This document shows, piece after piece, positions 22,783 to 33,690 of a stretch of DNA of 64,000 nucleotides. The stretch is from Apostichopus japonicus (lineage: Eukaryota > Echinodermata > Holothuroidea > Aspidochirotida > Stichopodidae). How positions within the stretch are numbered: position 1 is the first letter of the stretch; each line of letters begins with the position of its first letter. The notes under the pieces are model-generated. The model searched no databases. It saw nothing but the letters and a program-made list of their open reading frames with translations, and was not told the DNA's origin. Where the stretch lies: contig NC_092572.1 of the NCBI RefSeq assembly GCF_037975245.1, positions 4,919,501 to 4,983,500 of the forward strand, read 5' to 3'. Both the position numbers and the translations under genes were made by a program.

Positions 22783-22976
22783 AAACCAGGAAAATCCTCG
22801 ATATATTCCCGCAAACCTCATTGACCATGAAGCAATGGATGGTGAGATTCAAGATGGCGAATGGCGGAGAATGGTACAGGGAGACAACAACCTCCGAGAC
22901 GTGGGCCGCCTGTCTACAAATGAAACGTTGTCGGAAGGGGTGCTCACCGGGCCGTACCTTAGAGCAAACTGCATTG
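22783..22976 (+). pseudogene. Harbinger transposase C-terminal exon
   Basis: Following CTCTAG, an open stretch encodes NQENPRYIPANLIDHEAMDG, EIQDGEWRRMVQGDNNLRDV and GRLSTNETLSEGVLTGPYLR. The pattern Y-x-P...D-x-E...G-x-W-R is the usual Harbinger tail. It ends at a GTATTG donor-like site rather than a stop. Confidence 0.6.
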
Positions 22977-23179
22977 GTATTGATTCACGTAAAGTAACTA
23001 ATGTTCAATATTAATTCAATGAAATTAAACAGCTACTTGAGCAAAAATTGTTAACGGGAATGATATTTAAACTCAATTATAATTTGTTTGTTTATCATTT
23101 AATTGTAATTTTGATATTTTACACATCTGAATTTTAAGTTGGCCCCAACTCGAGGTTTTGAAAATCTAGATACACATCT

Positions 23180-23460
23180 GGGCCCAATTTCATAAAGCTG
23201 TAAACGGGCAATTTTGTGCTTACTGCGAGATTTCCATTTCATAGCGCTGATTACCGAAAGCACATGTTAAAGCATGTCAACATTCCGATGCTTACTGCAC
23301 GAAAATGATTGACGTCACAATGCAAACCCATGGTGAACGTACAAGATGGCTTCCTTATTTTCTTGCTAACCTGTGAAATACACTTACGACTTAGCAAATG
23401 TTCTGCTACAGTAACCACGAAAATTTGCTTACCGTTAAGCAGTGCTATGAAATTGGGCCC
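23180..23460. mobile_element. GGGCCCAATTTCATA MITE
   Basis: The ends GGGCCCAATTTCATA (23180) and its exact reverse complement (ending 23460) enclose 281 bp with no ORF. This terminal motif is common among MITEs of marine invertebrates. No clear target duplication is visible in the flanks. Confidence 0.8.
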
Positions 23461-24030
23461 TGACCGCGTCAAAATGGCAATACTTTGACTTCTTTTTTTA
23501 GGGTGCTGCTTTGACCTACATTTTGCAACAAAAAAGTAAGTTCGGGTGTTAAGTAAATTTCCTTATTGATTGAAAACATTTAAAACGAATTTCAGAGAAT
23601 TGACTGGCTGCTGATTTCTTTCAAGCTGTCCTTTAAAGGCAGGGTGTAATTTTGTAATTTTAAGTTAATGAGCACACGATAATAACCATAAACACTTACT
23701 TGATATGAAAAGCTTTGGGGAGCTGTTGATATTGTTAAACATTGTTAGGTACGACCCCTTTGTAGTAATGTATATTTTTAGAGAAAGAGATAGTTTATCA
23801 CTCAGACATTTGAATCTGAGAGCACACAATTCTGTATGCAACCACGGGTGTTTATTCTTTCGATATTTTCTTGCAACTTCGATAACCGATTGAGCCCAAA
23901 TTTTCACAGGTTTGTTATTTTATGCATAAGCTGGGATACACAAATTGAGGATACTGTCTTTGACAATTACCAAAAGTATACCCTGCCATTAAGGTAATAT
24001 TTTTGTCTATTTAATTATAGGTTTTTCCGG
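23461..24030. other. No gene seen
   Basis: AT-rich intergenic sequence between the MITE and the ATTCAA-rich patch; the two overlapping small frames on opposite strands near 23.7-23.9 kb look random. Confidence 0.4.
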
Positions 24031-24039
24031 CCAATTTCA

Positions 24040-24290
24040 ACAAAAATTCATTCAAGTTAATACCAGGCTCATTCAATTTCGTTTGAAAAAATGCTGGGCT
24101 ACACCAGTATTCAAAGGTTAAAATGGGTCATTCACTTTCAGCACTTGAGCATTCACTCTACAAGTAAGATCATTCAAATTCACTAAGTTCATTCAATGTC
24201 GTCAAAGCCAGACGCCGAGGCTGGTCAACCATTCAATTTCATCAATGAGCAAACATTTTCAAAATGTGTGCATTCAAATTCGTTTCTGGT
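24040..24290. repeat. CATTCAA-rich patch
   Basis: CATTCAATTTC-like words recur about eight times at irregular spacing of 15-45 bp. The pattern is direct, not inverted. I cannot assign it to a known element. Confidence 0.5.
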
Positions 24291-24514
24291 GTCAAACGAG
24301 ATTGGGCCCTTACAGAATGGCACCTACGAAAAGGAGACCGCGAGGCAGCACAAGAGGCAGGAGATAATCTCCAACAGTGGAGATTTAAGATATTATATTC
24401 TTCTAGGAAAACGTCAATAACAGTTAGAATTGATTTATCTCCGTTGTTGGCATTTATTTAACTGGTCCACGTGCCCCTTCCCCATCTTTAAAGGTCCGGT
24501 CCATTTAATGTGCT

Positions 24515-24765
24515 TTCTTCAGTTGCTGTAACGACTCAAAATAAATATTCAAATAATACAATAATACAAAAGAAGTAGCTTTATCTCACAATTAACAACC
24601 GTACGATTTGGCGTATATATTGTGTTTTACCTCTCTTTAGCTAAAATGCATAACCCCTTGCATAATAGGCATGAAACGTATGTAATTCAACAAACATGTC
24701 TTTCGTAAAAAATAAAATGTGACGTGATGGTGGAGGGGTTTCCTAAAGTCCCCCCCCCCCCCGTT
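24515..24765. repeat. Dispersed 0.3-kb repeat, copy 1
   Basis: Begins near TTGCTGTAACGAC, passes through CACAATTAACAACCGTACG and ends at a C tract. It aligns with 29546-29935 and with the split copy at 61845-61935 / 63195-63530. Confidence 0.7.
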
Positions 24766-25980
24766 TTGAGAAAATATGGTAAAATGAAGTGTGTGTATGT
24801 GCAAAGTTGTGCTATACTTAGGAATCGTTTTAAATGTTTTGAAACAATGTTATAGTAATTCAGCCATTCATGTTGGTATGTATACACATAAGTTAACATG
24901 TCATGTACTGTCATGTGTGGGTTTTTTGTTTTATTATTTTGTTTGTCAGTTGGTGTGTGGGATACCCTCTCCCCCTAGACATATATGTGACTGCGCCCTG
25001 ACACTCATTTGCAACCCAGCTGAAAGCTTTCAGTTAAGCGAAAGTCAGCGTGCGATTCTTCCGAAATTCTGTCGCATTTTGTCACTGTGTTTGAATGACT
25101 ACCATTTTCGTCAGTCTTTATTCGATTCAGCTGAAATTTCGTCATTGCTTTTTGTGAGTTGGCTTGTAATATATGCGATCATACATTGCATCATTTTCTG
25201 GAAATAAATGCTACCCTCTTAGAGCGTTTTTCAAAATCTGCTGTAATGTCATTTGAATGATGTAAAACTAAAGTTGGTTCAGGAAAAATATTGTTGTGAG
25301 GTACCAAAAACAGGGCCATCAGAATAGTTTTCAGTTATAATGAAATGTAAGCCACATATCAAATGCCACGATCATAAAAACTTGTTTTGTCTTCCATCTT
25401 AATCTTCCCGTCATGTTGGGAAATAATTCCACCCACGGGAGACTTGATGAAGTCAAATATTTACTTAGGCTTCCTATCTAGTTCGCTGTCATGCTCTGTA
25501 AAAGTTTTTCACAGTTTGTTTGTGAAATACGACATTAAAGGATGACCTATATTGATGGAGCCGATGCCGATTTCTGCTCTTTAACGTTTCTCTGTGGAAC
25601 GTCGATTGTAAACAAGTTGCAGGTCGGTTTAACTGGAATGGGTGCAATGTTCTTGAGCAATTTTATTAAATTATTGCATCAATGTAACTACGTAGTGCAT
25701 TTGCTGTTAAATTCTTTGTTTTTGCAATGAAGCATAGTTTATCCTTATTAATCAATACAATGATCTATTGCATGAAATATGTTCGTGACAATGTCTCCAC
25801 ATTGACGGAAATTTCATATACCCCTTTTTTTCTTGCCAACATTTATTTCAATATACTTTCCGCAAAGTAACAGCACATATTGTTTGTTTCTCAAACAGAC
25901 ACAAGGAATTTGAAGCAAACAGGTATTACCTGCTATATTTTATGCAAAACTAATAAGTAAAGTCTTTTAACATTAATCTT
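24766..25980. other. No gene seen
   Basis: AT-rich sequence. The 138-codon plus-strand frame at 24791-25207 has irregular composition, no domain and no splice context. I see no exon or element with confidence. Confidence 0.4.
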
Positions 25981-25984
25981 ATTA

Positions 25985-26990
25985 CTCAAAAACCATCGGC
26001 ACCGGCCATAAAGCAGGCCTTAAAATGCTATAAGGAAAATGACCAGGAAAATTGTAATTACTTAATTGCTTTTCTACCTGTAATGCGAATTTAAATTTAT
26101 AAAGAAACTCATTCACATTTAAATTTTCATTTTGTAACGTTTTATGGAAAATGTAGTATTTGATATGAAAGATGGGAAAGTTCAATGGATGTTTCAGCAA
26201 AAGTTGATATCCTGAGAAACTATCTTTTTTTTAAAACGATCTGTCTATTAATAATTCTTTGCTAGGAATTACATTAAATTCCAAGAAAAGATGCTCAATT
26301 GTTTCATCTCTACGTCCGCACAGATTACACCGGGGTCTTCCGTTTTCCTCATGAGAAATAACATATAATTAGATCCTATAATTGCGGAAAATAAATGATC
26401 TTAGTTTCTCTTAAGGATTTTAAGAGAGTTTGGAAAATCACGTGCCATTGATTTTCACTTAAATTGCAGTTAACATTTCATTTAACAATCGACCTAGTAC
26501 TTGTAAATGCCTGTGAAATAAGTTGCTTATACACCTTGACAGGTGTCAGTGTGAGCTAAACTAAATGACCTTCTCCAGTGAACTGGGATGGCACTAATTA
26601 TCCCATAATAAACAGGGAAAAGGCAGTAAATATGATACTTTTCTCTGAAGTCTGAGTACGATAAAAAGTGATAATTTTCATCAATGATATCATTGATGCA
26701 TCTTATTCCATTATTAAACCATGTTTTATAAAATATTACCTTGTCATTGACTTTAATATAATGATTATTCCAGATGACTTGACTTTTAAAGTTATCAATA
26801 ACTTCTTACAATTCAAAATCAGACCAAGCATTAAGACTTCATCAATGAATGCATTATGCGTGTCCACATCATCTGCCATGAACTTGCAATCAAAAATTAA
26901 GCGAGCACAATATTCTTTAAGATAATAATTGAAGTAAAATTTCCAAAAGTCAACGTTTGCATCAGTATATTGTTTAACCCAAGTTCACTT
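25985..26990 (-). pseudogene. L1/Tx1-type LINE, 3' coding fragment
   Basis: The minus strand retains scattered blocks of the region downstream of reverse transcriptase. WVKRYTNANVDFWKF-like sequence lies near 26970. Near 26290-26350 there is a zinc-binding segment, NGRPRCNLCGRRDETIEHLF, with C-x2-C...H spacing. The same region of the larger LINE at 41.7-44.9 kb reads LCTFCNIEEETIEHLSWSC. Stops and shifts are frequent. No poly-A or target duplication is clear. Confidence 0.65.
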
Positions 26991-28572
26991 CAAACCATTT
27001 ATACAACTATTAATATGAGTTGCATTTAACCCCCCCCCCCCCCTCTTTTAAATAGAGCTTATCAGTGTAGTCCGCTTAATTTTGTCTGGTTTTCTGGACC
27101 AACTGAAGCTGAATAAAATACTTTCCAGTTGTAGATAAATACTTATGTTACAGAGACAAAGTAAACAATTAACGATGAAGTAAGTGAAGCTGGCATCTGT
27201 ATTATATATTATTATCGTTAACACTAACATCATGTTAACGACCACATTACTGGTGTATTCTGGCAGGAACTATTTGGTAGAATAAGTATTAAAGGGTAAA
27301 ACATGGTATGTAAGCATTTAACAACGTTGGTACCATCATTTATTTCATGGTATAAAGAGCAAAGCAAACTTTTAAAATAGTTTGAATTTGAAAACTTTGC
27401 AGACCGAAGTAGATAAGACAATCAGTTGGCTGAGCTCAATCAGTTTTAATATAGTTGACTACGACGTGTCAGTGTTAAATTTATTGCTACATTACATAAT
27501 TTAATGACACAAAATATCAATGACATCATGTTAACGACTGATGTATTTTGGCAGCCATGCAGAAATCACAGTAACAGTTATGAACAAGATATTGTGTCAG
27601 AAAGGAATAACCCATAAAGTTCCACAGTACCGCTTCAGTACAGGGAGAAAGATGGTGAATTGATCACGCGACCACGCATCAACATTGTTAAATATTGTTA
27701 GAAGAATGCGTTACCATTTGCATAACAATTACACTGTACAATCCACCAAGATAAAAAAAAACGGAAACATTAAAGCATGTCGTTAGTTTCTTTAAAACTC
27801 ACCTTCATTTTCCACAGTTTGATGGATAGAGTCACTTTCCGTTGATATTAAACCTTAATATATATATTAAGCACAACATGTAATGAATAATATACTACCT
27901 CATGAATGCAACTTGTAAGGATCTTGGGGTCACCCTAGCTTTTTCTTTTATTTTTGACAAAAAGCGATGTACAACCCTTACACCTGTTCCCTGGATCAGC
28001 TTGTCCGCAGACAAACTTGGTTCCCGATTCACAAAATAACGAGCAGTAATGTTACAACTTCAAACATTATGTAACTGCTGCCACTTTCAAACATTTTGTC
28101 TTCTTAATACGTCTGATTTGCAATGTAACAAACCTCAGACTATAAACAATATATAGCATGATACAAATAGAGATTAACTAATTTAAGAAGTCGACAGGAT
28201 GACTTAACAAGAAGGTAACGTGTTGCAGAGTTCTTACCTTATTTTGAAATTGTTTGGAATGATAATCTGTAACTTGCCTAATGATTAATCTAATTTTAAT
28301 TAATGCATGTCATTATCGTAGTTCAAAGAAATCCCAATTTAGTTAATCTTGTGTATTTTTGCTGTTCCCGAGGGAGACTACCAAAAACATGATTTTATAT
28401 TTTTGAATTGTTTTCTAATATGCTTGGAATACTTTCATGTTCAATTGGTATACATTGTGGACATATCATAATTTACCACAATATTAGGGTTAATCAGTTG
28501 AACTACGATATATGTGCCTAATCGAAGAGATTATTTTGCTATAAAAATTATCCATTCGCTGCATGTGTATAC
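26991..28572. other. No gene seen; partial direct repeat
   Basis: Contains a C tract at 27030 and a short direct repeat with CATCATGTTAACGAC at 27230 and 27525. No convincing exon. Confidence 0.4.
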
Positions 28573-28761
28573 CTACGGATTCGACATCGTTTGGAGGATA
28601 AAGGAAGATTTCGACTTTCTTCCGGAAGGGAGGATGTGACGTGAGAAATTCGGATAATAAATTCCCACTCGGGTTCTTACAACACTTACGTAAAAAAGGA
28701 AATGTAACAGCATGCCTATAATAACAAAATTTATTATCGCACGATGCAATTACCATATAAG
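28573..28761 (-). CDS. Candidate orphan two-Cys lectin exon
   Basis: On the minus strand a 189-bp open exon would run from a weak acceptor (AAAGCAG) to a donor G|GTATAC, with phase 1 entry and exit as in the other two-Cys exons. It encodes NKFCYYRHAVTFPFLRKCCK and a tail of about 40 residues. The start F-C-Y-x-R followed by R-K-C-C parallels I-C-Y-x-H-x-R...R-x-T-S-C in genes A and B. The acceptor lacks a pyrimidine tract, and no partner signal, linker or CTLD exon is found nearby, so it may be a dead fragment of a lost family member. Confidence 0.35.
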
Positions 28762-29421
28762 CTGCTTTGCTACATTAACTTTCTTTTACATAATATAATT
28801 ACTTAACGTTCTTGGCGCCCTTCTTTCAATCAACAGAAAATGTTCCATTTAACCTAACGAAATCGGTTTATTCCTCCAGTATAATTCTCTTGCTAACTAA
28901 TCTGGCGTTAGTAGATATTTCTTTTAAATAACTTTCTCTTGCTGTACAACCATAAATGACGCTATAGACCAATACAAACTGCAAATGGATGGAGGGCCTC
29001 AACGTTGGCCGCTACTCACGGATCTTCCGTCTCGTGGCTCCTCTCTAACCTAAACAGACAATGGATTAGCGTTCCCCATTATTTTACTACAAAACGGAGC
29101 ACTGAGTTTCGTCCCCCAGGAAATGGTATACTGTAATAAAATAGTTACAACGATGCATACACTTATCAGTAAAAAATGAATAGTTTACATCATGTACTCA
29201 ATCCCTCTGCTCTAATTAAGATCACATTACCACCTGATAATAACAGAACCCCTTTTCGTTATAGAGTATTACTAAAAGTGAACTATCCCTAAAACTAACA
29301 TTATTATCATATAGCCAATTCCCACCATTCAAATAGAAAACGGATTTGTCTCTGCAGCACTTATCATTAATATTCAACCGATGCTTTTCAATTAAGTTAA
29401 GCACAAAAGGGTTATTCGGTA
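28762..29421. other. No gene seen
   Basis: AT-rich stretch between the orphan exon candidate and the gypsy scrap. A 60-codon minus-strand frame at 29222-29404 ends in FCYYQ but lacks a signal peptide and matching splice phases. Confidence 0.35.
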
Positions 29422-29545
29422 ACAGAAAAAGAGGGTGTGGCTATAGTGTGGGCCGTTCAATAATTTGAACCGTACCTTTTTGGTAGAGAATTCATAATTC
29501 AGACTGATCACCAACCACTCGCTTGTCTCAAAAGAAACAAAATCG
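29422..29545 (+). pseudogene. Ty3/gypsy polymerase RNase H fragment
   Basis: About 41 codons, TEKEGVAIVWAVQ, an in-frame stop, then FEPYLFGREFIIQTDHQPLA, match the start of the RNase H domain of Ty3/gypsy retrotransposons (E-K-E...A-I-V-W-A, then T-D-H-x-P-L). No LTR or neighbouring pol blocks are visible, so this is an isolated scrap abutting the dispersed repeat. Confidence 0.8.
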
Positions 29546-29935
29546 CAGTTGCTATAACAACCTTATACAAATATTCAAATAATACAATAGTAGTAGATTT
29601 CTCTCACAATTACCAACCGTACGATTTGACGTATGTGCATGTTTTTATGCACCTTAGCCAAATGAATAATCCTTTTCATAATGAGCATTAAACCTATGTA
29701 ACTAAACATACAGGTCTTTTGTTTGATAAAGGCAAATAAACATGTTGCGCGTTTTGTTAAAGAACTGTGGTTCATCAAAGCAGGAAAAGACGAAATAACG
29801 TCATAAAGGCTATTTGGCTGCTATATATAAAGGTTATCGCAACCCCTTCCCTTTTTTGTATCGATAATTAAATCTATTTAAATGCAGGTAAGACCGATGG
29901 GAATCCACCAATCCCCCTCAACCCCCACCCCCTTC
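29546..29935. repeat. Dispersed 0.3-kb repeat, copy 2
   Basis: The longest uninterrupted copy. It starts TTGCTATAACAACC, includes CACAATTACCAACCGTACG, GGTCTTTTGTTT, TGTGGTTCATCAAA and CTATATATAAAGGTTA, and ends in a C-rich tract. It serves as the empty-site reference for the LINE insertion at 61936-63194. Confidence 0.75.
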
Positions 29936-30397
29936 GAAAAATTAGATATAAATAAAAATTATTGTAACAATTAAATAACGAAATATTGAAGCTCTGCATT
30001 CTTATTTTTCTCTTGAAGCAAGCCGTATATGAACCTTCTTTCAAATCATTAAAACCAAACTTGAAGCCAGAATGGAATAGCTTATGAATTGTTGATTGCA
30101 TGCGCTGGGAGAGCCTGTAATACTACGTTAAGAAACAGTGCTTATGTAAGTTCCGATTTAAGACTGCAAGTGAATATTATGTTACAGATATACCATGTTT
30201 AGTTGCATTGAGACACTAATTTGTACAATCTCGTAGACACATCCAAGCCTTATGACGTCACATGACTTGCCGAATGACTGGATTAAACTCACTGGGGTCG
30301 AATCGAAAGCTCTAACAGTTGAGATAAACAAGTTCTACATAAACAACTCCAGTCCAACCACCAAACACCGTCAAGGGAACCACACACAACTAAGGAG

Positions 30398-30527
30398 CGA
30401 ACACCGAAGAAAGGCAAAAACCCCACCAACAGAACTGACGCAAAAGAGAATACACCAACAGCCGAACACCGAAGAAAGTCTAACAACCTCACCAACAGAA
30501 CGGACGCAAAAGAGCATACACCGGCAG
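30398..30527. repeat. 65-bp tandem repeat, two copies
   Basis: CGAACACCGAAGAAAG begins units at 30398 and 30463. The 65-bp period is not a multiple of three, so the Thr/Lys/Arg-rich open frame across it (30252-30554) changes frame per unit and is unlikely to be a real protein. Confidence 0.7.
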
Positions 30528-30617
30528 AAGAACAATACACCAACCACCCTATAATCCCCGGAAACCCCGACGAGGATCCTATATATTCATGGAGCATAAC
30601 TTGAAGCTACCAGTTGT

Positions 30618-30716
30618 CTGACGATCGCTAAAACGCGTGAAACTCCGAGTTACAACTACTAGTGTTCCACTAGTCTCAACTAGTATCAACATATATTCCT
30701 CTCTGTCCACTGGACA
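30618..30716. mobile_element. Palindrome-end MITE fragment, copy 1
   Basis: The 72-bp core GACGATCGCTAAAACGCG...CTAGTATCAA is followed by a terminal segment ending CCACTGGACA. The same core at 57.55 kb carries the reverse complement of that terminal segment on its other side. The two copies therefore together define an element with inverted ends TGTCCAGTG(A/G)ACAGAG. Confidence 0.65.
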
Positions 30717-30718
30717 TA

Positions 30719-31187
30719 GGGTGGCATACTCCTATTAGAGTCTATATCAATCCGCTCGATTGTTCTCCTTCAGGAAAAGTGCCAAAAAGCAGCAGGAGAA
30801 CATCTTTTGTGACCTGTTATCAATCATAATCTAGTTTTTTGTGGCTTGCATGTTGAAGAGCATGAATGGAAGTACATGTGGTGAGAAAATTGGGTCAATT
30901 GAGGCAATTTTAGACCCCTTAAGGTCTCCCAGGAGCAAAGTAGGAAATTTGTTTACCACTGAGTGAAGAGGTTTGTTTACAAGTGACGAAAACTTCCGGC
31001 TCGGATAGCAAAAACTTTTCACGGTCATGGTACAAAAAATTGATAATGCCATGAAAGGCCAACTTGTCAGCTATCCGGTGATGGGTAGCGTTTAGCTAGT
31101 GAAAACTTCTATCTAGACTTAGAGACCACATTACTTTTGTGATTTAGTGTGTAAGTCAATGGGGCTTTTAATGGGCGTATGCTACCA
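30719..31187. mobile_element. 469-bp TA-flanked element
   Basis: The ends GGGTGGCATACTCC and GGCGTATGCTACCA are imperfect inverted repeats bordered by TA at 30717-30718 and 31188-31189. Outside lie TGTCCA-type MITE sequence and the word AGAGCACTCTGCGCCA. That word also borders the CACTA-like element at 52.25 kb. No coding content. Confidence 0.5.
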
Positions 31188-31228
31188 TAGAGCACTCTGC
31201 GCCAAGATAGACGCCAACCAACCAACTC

Positions 31229-31251
31229 CCTCTCTCTCCACCTCTCTCTCC

Positions 31252-31328
<77 letters not shown>
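31229..31328. repeat. (CT)n-(AT)n microsatellite
   Basis: A CTCTCT array passes directly into an ATATAT array. The small open frames across it are low complexity. Confidence 0.9.
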
Positions 31329-31329
<1 letters not shown>

Positions 31330-31333
<4 letters not shown>

Positions 31334-32112
31334 TTGTGTGTGCGTTTGTTTTTCTATCTGACCGAGGACTTGAACAATAGAATTCCAGGTCCTCGGTTGT
31401 GATTTCTAAAGAATCACCACGTCCTCAGAAGAATTTCTATTGTATGGGGTATTGTTAAGGTTAGGGTACGTGGATTTGAACAATGGAAAATACAATGGGG
31501 TCCTCGGTTGCAACGTAAAACCAACATGTGTGGGTGTATGTGTGTGTGTATATATACCAGTTAATATTGTCTTCGTTCATTCGGTCGTATTTGCGTAAAA
31601 GCTCAACGAAAGCAACACAAGACAAGGCGAGCACAAGACAAGATTATTTAGAAAACATTCTTTTCTTCTGTGATTATCGGTGTTTCTATCCATATTGTTC
31701 AATTCCGTCTTTTACAAAGTATCTACGTAATATTCACACACGCGCGCGCACCCACACGCACCCAATCCATGGCTACATCTGACGTCCTTATCAATATCTC
31801 TATAGTCCATCACAGACCATTCTTCGTCATTCATATATTTACTTTCTTCTGTTTTCTTCCATTTTGTCATTAAAGCATCTACATCCCATCAATGGTTGAA
31901 AAATGCGTTTCTTTCAATTGATATTTCGGCGTTTAATTAGTAGAAGGTGTACCGACATGTCTGCATTCAATTTCGTATAACTAGTAGATATTATGTCTGT
32001 ATGTGTTACATCATCTGAAGCTCAACAAGAGATAAGGAGAGTGTTCTTAAAGCTTAAATGTTTTCTTTACTGCTTTAATTCCTGTTGTTCCTTCTCTTCT
32101 TAATTAATGGTA
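31330..32112 (-). other. Downstream flank of lectin gene B
   Basis: The part at about 31600-32050 is similar to 58670-58830 downstream of gene C (shared GAAAAATGCGTTTCTTTC-like and GTAGAAG...CGTATAA words), so the 3' flank was duplicated with the gene. No other gene seen. Confidence 0.5.
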
Positions 32113-32279
32113 TTAAAGGTAATATTCACAGCAAAAATAGTGACTTTTCGTGCATTTTATGTCGGAATAGAGACCATTATTTTTAGTCACTGCGCAGTCT
32201 TGGCCTCTCAAATCATTTGGTTGTCCTTCTTCCCAATTGTGATACGTCAGTGGGCTACCGTCCTCATATATCCATTCTC
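32113..32279 (-). CDS. Lectin gene B, CTLD second half and stop
   Basis: From a TTTCTTTCAAG acceptor the exon completes a Gly codon and encodes EWIYEDGSPLTYHNWEEGQP, then NDLRGQDCAVTKNNGLYSDI and KCTKSHYFCCEYYL, stopping at TAA 32113-32115. This is the second half of a C-type lectin-like domain. W-x-Y-E-D-G-S and N-W-x-x-G-Q-P-N-D are kept, as are the Cys of Q-D-C and I-K-C and the final F-C-C-E. The usual EPN calcium motif is QPN and the WND motif is YSD, so calcium or sugar binding may be altered. With the four upstream exons it gives a secreted protein of about 223 residues. Confidence 0.85.
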
Positions 32280-32543
32280 CTTGAAAGAAAATAGAAAGAC
32301 AACAAGTTGACAATCCATGTAGTCGCAGATCTCATTCCAAAAATTTGGGTAGATGGCCAATACGAGTTCATCACTGTGACCCACAAGGCTTGATGTACAT
32401 AGAACTTGTGTTTTACAGACCCCATTATAAATACCCAAGTAAGAAGTTTGTTCGGTAAAGAAATGTTGCTTTCAGTTTAGTGTAAAAGTAAGTCAATGAG
32501 AGCGTTGTGATTAATTTAATCACAAACAGCCGTAGTTTTTGCC

Positions 32544-32548
<5 letters not shown>

Positions 32549-32585
<37 letters not shown>
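32549..32585. repeat. (AT)n microsatellite in gene B intron
   Basis: Pure AT run within the intron between the two CTLD exons of gene B. A second AT/TA patch lies at 33352-33400. Confidence 0.9.
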
Positions 32586-32586
<1 letters not shown>

Positions 32587-32650
32587 CTGGGCACGGTTTG
32601 TGGAGGTATCGACCAAAGACAATGGCTGGTTTAATGTGTTTGTTTGTTAC

Positions 32651-32848
32651 CTTCTTTTTCCGAGTCATGGATGCCTATCCAGATGTTTGCATTCGATATG
32701 TTGGCTTGATATCGAATTGCATTTACTTCATTATTCTCCTCTTCGTTGTCAATGTGCACGAGGTGACCATTGTTGAACAATTGACGGCATCTGTCCACTG
32801 CGTCAGACCAAGTTGACGTATAGTTACTAATCCAGTACATCGATTGGT
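32651..32848 (-). CDS. Lectin gene B, CTLD first half
   Basis: Entry after GACTGAAATAG in phase 1 and exit at G|GTAACA in phase 1, 198 bp. It encodes QSMYWISNYTSTWSDAVDRC then RQLFNNGHLVHIDNEEENNE and on to ANIWIGIHDSEKE. W-x-x-A-x-x-x-C, G-H-L-V-x-I-x-x-x-E-E and W-I-G-I-x-D are hallmark CTLD positions. The short form lacks the extra N-terminal Cys pair. The paralogous exon in gene C (59697-59894) has the same length and borders. N-Y-T is a possible glycosylation site. Confidence 0.85.
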
Positions 32849-33236
32849 CTATTTCAGTCATAAGTCAGTCGTTTACAAAGGTAGAGAGAAAAATGAAAAA
32901 GAATGACATAAAGAATCACCTCCCAATATTTCAATCTCAGTAAGTTCACCATTATGATATCTTTCAATAATTTCCTTTTATCTATATCTTGCTAAATGTT
33001 GTTATCAGTTCTACTGAAATAAAATAAATCCCAATGTTTCAGTTTACATTGGAATTTTAAACATTGTAAGTGCAACATTACTGATGGTAGGAGAAATGTC
33101 CAACACTAACTTTATAAGGAATAAACACAGGTTGATTATTGTCCTGAGGTACAATGCTGTAAGTTCAGTTTATTAACATTTCTGTCAACGGTACCTTTAT
33201 ATTTATAGTTGGCTACCATCAACCGAAGACACTTAC

Positions 33237-33338
33237 GGTTTACTCTCTCCTTTGTTGTAGAATTGTCTTGTGTCATATTGAGCAATCTATGCTCCGTTGC
33301 ACCGTCACATGGAGTACCTACAGTACGTTCATTAACAT
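33237..33338 (-). CDS. Lectin gene B, linker exon
   Basis: A strong acceptor (CCTCTTCCCAG) and GTAAGT donor frame a 102-bp phase 1-1 exon encoding VNERTVGTPCDGATEHRLLN then MTQDNSTTKERVN. It is hydrophilic, with one Cys and two N-glycosylation sequons (N-M-T, N-S-T), and links the two-Cys module to the CTLD. Relic D has a related exon ending STERPDSTTEDGVK with the same donor and the same intron sequence after it. Confidence 0.75.
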
Positions 33339-33690
33339 CTGGGAAGAGGGTATAAACATATATATCTGCATATATATAAATATATATATATATATACATA
33401 TTTAATACAAAGAAAATCCATTTAAGCTCAAAAAGAAAATATTATTAAAAAAAGTAAAGAAATTAGATATGACTCATATTTCACAAATAAGGAGTATTGT
33501 TAAAGAAAATATGTTGGAATTGGAATTTTCGGTGCCCCTAGGACCTTCGTCAGCAATACTTGGCAGTGGAATGAAAAGTTCAAAATGTAACACAATGAAA
33601 GTATCAGTTGGGAAGCAGACCCAAGGTTCGCCGGAATTTATTAAGCTTTGGTGACATTTTGAATTTCGGCGGTAATCGTTCACTGAGAGA

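Noticed and set aside
24040-24290. CRISPR-like array.
   Set aside because: Spacing is irregular, the words are only about 10 bp, and this is a eukaryotic genome.
24791-25207. 138-codon plus-strand ORF as a membrane protein.
   Set aside because: No Kozak or splice support, irregular composition and no recognisable family; AT-rich sequence gives such hydrophobic frames by chance.
26668-26925. Plus-strand ORF similar to the minus-strand ORF at 43676-43894.
   Set aside because: Both are antisense shadows of the same LINE coding region; the similarity reflects the LINE on the other strand.
29222-29404. Minus-strand 60-codon frame ending FCYYQ as a lectin exon.
   Set aside because: The only donor gives phase 0, there is no signal peptide, and it does not align with the two-Cys exons.
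30252-30554. Plus-strand Thr/Lys-rich 100-codon ORF as a secreted or gag-like protein.
   Set aside because: It is made of a 65-bp tandem repeat whose period shifts the frame; no domain or splice context is visible.
31147-31380. Short ORFs with poly-Ser-Leu or poly-Tyr-Ile stretches (also at 32.5 and 60.4-60.7 kb).
   Set aside because: They are translations of CT and AT microsatellites.
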